NCBI GenBank assembly: GCA_027596075.1
Contig: JADGJC010000587.1
Location: forward strand, 1-15,903
Reading direction: 5' to 3'
DNA: 15,903 nt
Source of the DNA: Rhizophlyctis rosea
Taxonomy: Eukaryota; Chytridiomycota; Chytridiomycetes; Rhizophlyctidales; Rhizophlyctidaceae
Both the position numbers and the translations under genes were made by a program. This document shows, in pieces, positions 10,064 through 15,903 of the stretch. The notes beneath the pieces were generated by a model that saw only the letters and a list, made by a program, of their open reading frames with translations, did not search any database and was not told the DNA's origin. The first letter of the stretch is position 1. Every line of letters starts with the position of its first letter.

Positions 10064-10951
10064 CCGGCTTCACGCTGCGACCCGCGCTCGCCGTCATGAA
10101 GCGTCCAAAGCCTTACAAGGTATCTTCAGAAAAAGGCAGCACCTCATCTTTTCCTGTCGTTCCGACATTGGGAATATGCCATACTGGACGGTAAGCGCGT
10201 TGTCTTTGTGTCGGCTTTGTTTTACAAAGGAGGATTCGCACCAACCTCCTGCGGATGGGGCATCCACTGCCACAAAGACAGCTCAATCTGTGAATGAATG
10301 CAACTCATTCCTGTCGTATCCGATGTATCATTCATCCATTTCTGCCTCGACATCTGACCATTTTGTGAGTTGATGTCGGCTTCGTGCTTGACCGCGGCAA
10401 ACTGTATGTTTGTTCTGTGAGGGGCTTAATGGAATGCGGAGACACAATCAACGTGAGTTTTGCTTAAGCGTGAAATAGACGCGCCTGTATAGATTATATA
10501 TGTCGGGAGCGGTGGAATCGGGGGGTGAAAGAAGACTGGAAGAGACATTGCGACCAGAACAGCAAAAGCGTGCCGTTGCTTACATAACGCGGCTATGTGG
10601 CTACCAGCATTCAGGGAACTTGCAAGCCACTGGAAAGGCCAGGCTCCACACCAGGCCAGTCCAGTGCCCCAGGCGCTCTACATCAACAAACCTTCCCCAT
10701 CCACCACGTTTCTCCTCCAAGAAATCTCCTACGATGACCGGCTTGCCTGCAGGGAGTTGTCCACGTTGAAAACACCCAGAACTTTTCAATCTCAGCTTTT
10801 TCTTGCCTCGTCATCTGCTCTGAAGCTTTTTCCTATAATCGTTTCGAAACATCCTGAAATTCAGTTGGTCATAGTGATACTGAAAAAATGGTATGCATGC
10901 CATGGTTGTTGAAGTCCTGGAAGCATGCGAACTCACTCTTTTCTGAAGTCT
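10064..10951. other. Divergent region between the membrane-protein gene and AP-2 alpha
   Basis: This should contain the promoters of two divergently transcribed genes. It also carries open frames of uncertain meaning. On the minus strand an open stretch at about 10290-10117 could be an upstream exon of the left gene. On the plus strand an 89-codon ATG frame (10500-10769) overlaps a 105-codon ATG frame (10595-10912) in a different phase, which contains protein-like sequence (TTFLLQEISYDDRLACREL). Either could be a short gene or exon; neither has linkable splice sites. A TATA-like run lies at 10494-10499. Confidence 0.35.
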
Positions 10952-13900
10952 ATGCGAGGATTAACGGTTTTCATTGCGGACCTTCGCAACTGTACGTTTC
11001 GGACGTGTTTCAAACTGTTTCCTACTCTCACCGTTTGGACCAAATATTAGGCCGAGCGCGCGAATTGGAAGAGAAACGAATAAACAAAGAACTGGCCAAC
11101 ATCCGCTCGAAATTCAAAGGTACGACTATACCGTCTTGATTCACGTTGATTCAAGCCTCATGCTGGTTATCAGATGCCAATTTGAGCGGACGGCAGAAGA
11201 AGAAATATGTTTGCAAATTGATCTATATGTACATTCTGGGGTGGGATGTGGATTTTGGTCACATGGAGGCAGTGAACCTCATTTCTTCGAACAAATATTC
11301 GGAGAAGCAGATTGTGGGTTGCCATTGTGCGGGGCGTGCTATGACCAGTAACTTAAACTCATCAATGTGACCGACAGGGGTACTTGGGGGTGACTCTGAT
11401 GCTCACCGAAAATAGCGAACTGTTGAGACTTGTCATCAACTCGATGAGAAAAGATCTGGATGATCCAAATGAGATCAACGTTTGTCTCGCATTGCATGCG
11501 ATTGCCAACATCGGAGGAAGGGAGATGGCAGAATCCCTGGCGAACGAGGTGCAGAGACTATTGGTGACGGGGTACGTGATGTAGCGAAAGGCAAAACTAG
11601 AACGACGCTGACATTCCATCTTTTGGTATTGGAAGCCACTCGAGAACATTCGTTAAGAAGAAGGCCGCTCTTTGCCTGCTTCGGTTGTTTCGAAAACATC
11701 AGGACATTCTACCGGCGCAAGAATGGGCTCCAAAATTAATGAATTTGATGGACGAACATGATTTGGTAAGTGGGCAACAGCGTTACAAGAAAGGTGATTT
11801 TCGAATGGCCCCTTATGTAAGAACTAGGGCGTAGCGCTCGCCGTGGTCAGTCTTGTGTTGGCGATCGCGCAACAATATCCCGAATCCTACAGTGGATGCG
11901 TCATCAAAGCCGTCAATAGAATGCACAAGGTGAGTTTTTTCGAAAACTGTGATGGGGCAGTGACTTACAGAAAACGTAGATTGTCCTCGAAAAAGAATAC
12001 GCACCAGATTATGTGTACTATAAAGTTCCAGTACCATGGCTCCAAGTCAAGCTGCTGAGACTACTACAATATTATCCAACACCAGGTATGGTTGGGTAGT
12101 ATTCAGCTTATTGTCACCTATTCAACTCAACACTGAAGTACCAATGATCGCAGCTGACCCTTCTATCCGGAGCCGTCTCACTGCGGTTCTGCAAGCAATC
12201 ATCAACAATGCCCAGGACGTTCCAAAAAACGTCCAACATAACAACGCACAAAATGCGGTTCTTTTCGAAGCCATCAACCTTGCCATCCACCTCGACACTG
12301 AATCCGAAATCGTCACGCAATCAGCTCAGCTACTTGGTCGCTTCATATCTTCGAAAGAAACGAATATCAGATATTTGGGGTTGGAGACCATGGCGCATCT
12401 CGCCGGTTTTGCGGATTCGCTCGATGCCATCAAACGTCATCAGGACACCATCATCCAATCGCTCAAGGACAAGGATATCAGTGTCCGGCGTCGCGCACTT
12501 GATCTTCTGTACAGCATGTGCGACCTTTCGAATGCAAGGGTCATCGTATCGGAGTTACTACACTACCTGGCACTTGCAGATTACGCCATCCGGGAAGAAA
12601 TGGTCTTGAAGATCGCCATCCTCACCGAAAAGTTCGCCACCGACTACAGCTGGTACGTCGACGTCATCCTCCAACTCATTACAATTGCTGGGGACCATGT
12701 CAGTGCGGAAGTATGGTACCGGGTCGTCCAAATCGTCACCAACAACGAAAATCTGCAAGAATATGCCGCACGAACGGTTCTCAACAATCTCAAATCACCA
12801 ACATGCCACGAAACGTCATTAAAGGTCGGAGGGCACATTCTGGGGGAATTTGGTCATCTAATCGCCAATGATCCTGGGTATTCACCTCTGGAGCAGTTCA
12901 TGGCTCTGCACTCAAAGTTCGGCATGTGTTCAGCGTCCACGCGAGCACTCTTGATGACCACATACCTTAAATTCGTCAATCTATTCCCCGAAATCAAGGA
13001 CGAAATCCTCCGTGTCTTCCAACAGTATCGTTTTGTTTTGGACGTCGAATTGCAGCAAAGAGCCTGCGAGTATCACGCCATCGCCACACAACCCACTGAC
13101 GACATATTGCAAACCGTCTGCGAGGAGATGCCTCCGTTCCCTGAACGCGAATCGGCTTTAGTGAGCCGCCTCCACAAAACAATCCAGGATACGGAGGACA
13201 AGCGGACATGGCAGATTGGAGGGAAGGAGGCAAATAAGGATGCAATGACGTTGAAGAAGACGGATCGGCGGCGGTCGGCTGTGCGTACTTCGTTGGTGGA
13301 TATGTCGCAGCAGGCACCAGCGAACGGCAGCGGGGGAGTTAGTTCGGCAGCAGGGGGTTTGGATGACATTTTCGGTCCGGCGGAACCTATCATACCGCAG
13401 GTCGACTTAGGGCTGCTGTACAATCGTTTAATCATTGGACCGAACGGAGTGTTGCATGAAGACCAGAATATCCAAATCGGGATCAAATCAGAGTACCATA
13501 ATCATCTCGGTCGCATCGCAATATTTTACGGCAACAAATCAACCCAAACCATCCAAAATCTTGCAACAACCGTCGACGCTGGCTCCGACCTCAAAGTCAC
13601 CCTCATCCAACCCATCGCCAGCAGCATCCCCCCAGCTACCCAGTATCATCAAATGTACAACATCGAGTGCGCCAATGTCATCGCAGACCCGCCCGTACTT
13701 TCCGTCGACTATACCATAGGGGCACATCCCATCAACCTCTCTATAAAACTACCCATCACCCTTACGAAGTTCCTCGCGGGCGTTGAGCTGAGTGCGGCGG
13801 ACTTTTTCTCTAGATGGCGGCAGATTGGGGGGCCGCCACGGGAGGGGCAGGTTATTTTCAAATCTCGGGGGCCAATTGCGTTAGATAAGGCGAAGGAGAT

Positions 13901-14193
13901 TCTGCAGGGATTGCAGTTTACGGTTTTGGATGGGGTAGATCCCAACCCGAGCAATATAGTTGGGGCAGCAATTTATAGTTCGGTGTCGGCGGGGAAGGTT
14001 GGGTGTTTGCTGCGGTTGGAACCCAATATGGAGCAGGAGGTATGTTCGTCATCATCTCAGATATTCCCGATTCGATCGTTAACATGGACCTATGTTGTCA
14101 CAGATGTATCGATTAACAACACGCTCCACCAACGAAGCAGTAACAGCCGTTTTGACGGCTCAATGCGAGCAGGCGCTGCAAGCAGAGTACTAG
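10952..14193 (+). CDS. AP-2 adaptor complex subunit alpha (alpha-adaptin)
   Basis: This is the large alpha subunit of the AP-2 heterotetramer, which links cargo and PI(4,5)P2 at the plasma membrane to clathrin during endocytosis. Nine exons: 10952-10991, 11051-11119, 11174-11313, 11378-11571, 11636-11765, 11828-11929, 11980-12085, 12154-14039 and 14104-14193. The introns are 50-68 bp, all GT...AG and all phase-consistent, giving 918 aa, close to the usual 930-980. The start is fixed by the family N-terminus [14 protein letters not shown], then [20 protein letters not shown]. Lysines of the lipid-binding patch are visible (RQKKKYVCK). The HEAT-like trunk runs to about residue 600 ([25 protein letters not shown]), the hinge to about 675, and the Ig-like/platform ear to the end. 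Trp815 in [10 protein letters not shown] matches the ear tryptophan that binds DPF/W motifs, and MYRLTTRS lies near the C-terminus. Exon 8 holds two thirds of the protein, and an ATG at 12036 inside exon 7 is not a start. The sequence looks fully functional. Confidence 0.96.
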
Positions 14194-15206
14194 ATACTTC
14201 ATCATAGATATTCAATAACAGAGGCAAAATATAGTCCGTTGCGGTGATTGAGAACCGCCATTGCTATCCTTGAATTTTTGCCTGGTTGACCCAGCATATC
14301 GCTGATTTTCGTTTTTGCAAATACATAACAATCAAGGAGCATGTTGTTAACGGTCTTCCTCAGGATCTCAAGGATCGATGTTGGATTTGAATTTATGCCA
14401 TGCATGGCATGTCACTCCCAATATGTGCAGCAGAAACCCTTCAACCAATCTCACCTGTTAAATGCACCCCTCTCTACCCCAATTCGCCAACGTGAGTGGA
14501 CGTCACCCCATTGAGCGCTTTCAATAAGCGCTTACCCTCTTTCTGCCCGGTGCTGCAGCTGCAGACCTCCTGGCGGAGCAGGGCCGCTTCAACTCAGCTA
14601 AACCGACCCTGCACGTGCCACTCACATCCCCCCTCCCCGCAACCCGTGCAGACAGCTCAGAGGAGGAATGACCTAGTAGTTCACCCGTGTCATCGACGGC
14701 TATTGGGTAGAACGGGATCAGTTGACAGCATTTGTTCTGGCCTTGATCACCTCTGTGTGGGTATTTGGACTGAGGGGGTTCACGGAGTTGATTAGCTAAT
14801 GACACGTGATTAGGGCGTGGGGCTTAGATTACGCCACTCGCACCCCTGTACATATTGACGCTTCATGGCGATCCTTTGTCGTACATCGTAGTTAACATTA
14901 GTAGCATCAAGGTCTTTATCTCCACAGTTGGTGGAGGTGCGGGGTCTGCTACTTCTTACTACGAATACTCTAACGATAACAGCCGTGCCTCTCGCAATTT
15001 CGAGCTTGTTTGGTTACAATCTGACCATTCTACGACGACCGGGCCACTTTCGTCGGATCAGCGCAACTCTATTTACACCCGCACGATCGTCCGCCACGGC
15101 GTGCAATCATACGATCAACTGATAGGCAGTGGTCGACGGTCGCTCTGTTGACGTCCTGACGCTAATCCCGACAGCGTACGGCTTCATCCGACCTTTTTAT
15201 CACAAC
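14194..15206. other. Subtelomeric spacer
   Basis: No supported gene. It contains a 16-bp perfect palindrome (ATGCCATGCATGGCAT, 14395-14410), a small hairpin at 14514-14532 and a CACGTG at 14803-14808. Open frames of 60-99 codons on both strands lack convincing starts or splice sites. The minus-strand 67-codon ATG frame (14405-14202) includes GQPGKNSR, which faintly recalls prenyl-diphosphate synthases, but nothing else supports that. The AP-2 alpha 3' UTR must end near the left side; I see no canonical AATAAA. Confidence 0.4.
14514..14532. repeat. Short perfect hairpin
   Basis: AGCGCTT and AAGCGCT flank a TCAAT loop, with possible extension by a G-T and a T-A pair. It is about 320 bp after the AP-2 alpha stop, too far for a likely role in its 3' end. 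Confidence 0.5.
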
Positions 15207-15247
15207 TTTCCCACACTTGAAGCATTTTCCCACGCTCTTTCCCACGC
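15207..15247 (+). promoter_or_regulatory. Three TTTCCCACRC repeats upstream of the terminal gene
   Basis: TTTCCCACAC (15207-15216), TTTCCCACGC (15226-15235) and TTTCCCACGC (15238-15247) lie about 200-240 bp before the ATG at 15445. A C/A/T-rich leader follows, of the kind common in fungal promoters and 5' UTRs. A regulator is not identified. Confidence 0.35.
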
Positions 15248-15359
15248 TTTCACACCCTTCTTCATCCACTCATAAGCAGCAACCATACATACCATACATA
15301 CCTTTCTCTATCGTCCTCAACGACGTACGAGGCTATTCTGATCAGTACCTAAGATCATC

Positions 15360-15410
15360 ATGTCATATTCAGCAACCCATCATCATCATCCATCAACGCT
15401 TCACGATTAA
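15360..15410 (+). other. Possible upstream ORF, 16 codons
   Basis: ATG to TAA, encoding a short His-rich peptide (MSYSATHHHHPSTLHD), 34 bp before the ATG of the terminal gene. If it is in the mature leader it could dampen translation. It may instead be removed with a leader intron or lie upstream of transcription start. Confidence 0.25.
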
Positions 15411-15444
15411 GCGCCATCCATCCATCCAATCGCTTCTGTTCACG

Positions 15445-15808
15445 ATGGCGCCACCTCAGCATATCGGCGATGCTACCACGGATGCGGAGCTTGCAAGGGC
15501 GGCGGAAAGGATGGATTTGAGGGAAGAATTGGGCCCGAATGGAAGGGATGATTCAAGGGACTCGCCGGTGGGGAATTAAAGTCCAATTTCCACGGAGACA
15601 GCGTTTCAGATCGTGTGAGAGGATTCGCCATCTTTGGAGGAGAGTGAGATGAGTACGTGTTTGATTTGTGGGGGACCGGAACGTGAGGGTTGGGCGGCTG
15701 TGGAATCCATGGTGTTGAACGGGCAGGGCGTTGTGGGGAATGTTACGTTTGAAGTTCCACGGGGGGTTAGGGTTAGGGTTAGGGTTAGGGTTAGGGTTAG
15801 GGTTAGGG

Positions 15809-15831
<23 letters not shown>
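15445..15831 (+). pseudogene. 5' part of an unrecognised gene, cut off by the telomere
   Basis: The ATG at 15445 sits after a C/A/T-rich leader and opens MAPPQHIGDATTDAELARAA..., Asp/Glu/Arg-rich, stopping at TAA 15577. The same frame carries another TGA at 15616, then is open again (MSTCLICGGPEREGWAAVES...) up to the telomere. One intron, 15568-15639 (GTGGGG...GGAG), would remove both stops in phase and join the two halves; this is inferred. The coding sequence meets the TTAGGG array after FEVPRG, at about 15765. The frame runs into the array as Val-Arg repeats for 63 bases and ends at TAG (15829-15831), created by a TTTAGGG unit. CLICGG could be half of a zinc-binding site. The 3' part of the gene is missing. 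Function unknown. Confidence 0.5.
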
Positions 15832-15849
<18 letters not shown>

Positions 15850-15903
15850 GGTTAGGGTTAGGGTTAGGGTTAGGGTTAGGGTTAGGGTTAGGGTTAGGGT
15901 TAG
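15767..15903 (+). repeat. Telomere, (TTAGGG)n
   Basis: Ten perfect TTAGGG units, one TTTAGGG variant (15827-15833), eleven more TTAGGG units and a partial TTAG at the window edge. The G-rich strand runs 5'->3' off the right side, the orientation of a right chromosome end. The array joins unique sequence through a run of six G residues (15761-15766). Confidence 0.97.

Noticed and set aside
10500..10912. Two overlapping plus-strand ATG frames before AP-2 alpha
   Set aside because: They are in different phases with no convincing splice link, and neither connects to the AP-2 alpha N-terminus, which is complete without them.
12036..14207. A 723-codon single-exon reading of AP-2 alpha
   Set aside because: Its ATG lies out of frame inside exon 7 and it reads through introns at 12086-12153 and 14040-14103; splicing restores the conserved sequence on both sides.
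14202..14405. Minus-strand 67-codon frame with a GQPGKNSR stretch recalling prenyl-diphosphate synthases
   Set aside because: The match is a few residues only and the neighbouring sequence lacks the aspartate-rich motifs.

Overview
The window is eukaryotic, most likely fungal and probably a chytrid (Chytridiomycota). Three things point there. Short spliceosomal introns (about 40-81 bp, GT...AG) interrupt the clearly coding regions. The right edge is a true chromosome end, with TTAGGG repeats running 5'->3' off the window. One gene encodes tandem ankyrin-like repeats of the '..AS.NGHV.VLDWW..SGLPLKYT' type, which I associate with chytrid genomes. The last point is from memory and was not searched.

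Layout, left to right. 1-2953: no gene I can support. 2954-4735 (-): WW-type ankyrin-like repeat gene, four proposed exons, with a frameshift and an in-frame TGA, so probably decaying; upstream lie a TG/TA microsatellite and four forkhead-like GTAAACA sites. 5372-6562 (-): a leucine-rich-repeat (F-box/AMN1-like) relic with stops and frame changes, plus a doubtful 117-aa ORF. 6563-7911: no clear gene, one imperfect inverted repeat. 7912-8676 (+): last five exons of a gene I do not recognise, with a Lys/Glu-rich C-terminus. 9186-10063 (-): five-exon gene for an unrecognised protein of about 218 aa with one membrane segment, convergent with the previous gene. 10952-14193 (+): the one confidently identified gene, the AP-2 adaptor alpha subunit (nine exons, 918 aa). 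14194-15444: subtelomeric spacer. 15445-15831 (+): a gene start that runs straight into the telomere. 15767-15903: telomeric repeats.

The genes do not form a pathway. AP-2 alpha is a housekeeping endocytosis gene only about 1.6 kb from the telomere. The others are lineage-specific repeat proteins, relics and unknowns, as expected near a chromosome end. The most interesting structures are the gene truncated by the telomere, which reads in frame into a Val-Arg repeat until a variant TTTAGGG unit stops it, and the repeat gene whose introns sit at the same place in successive protein repeats.
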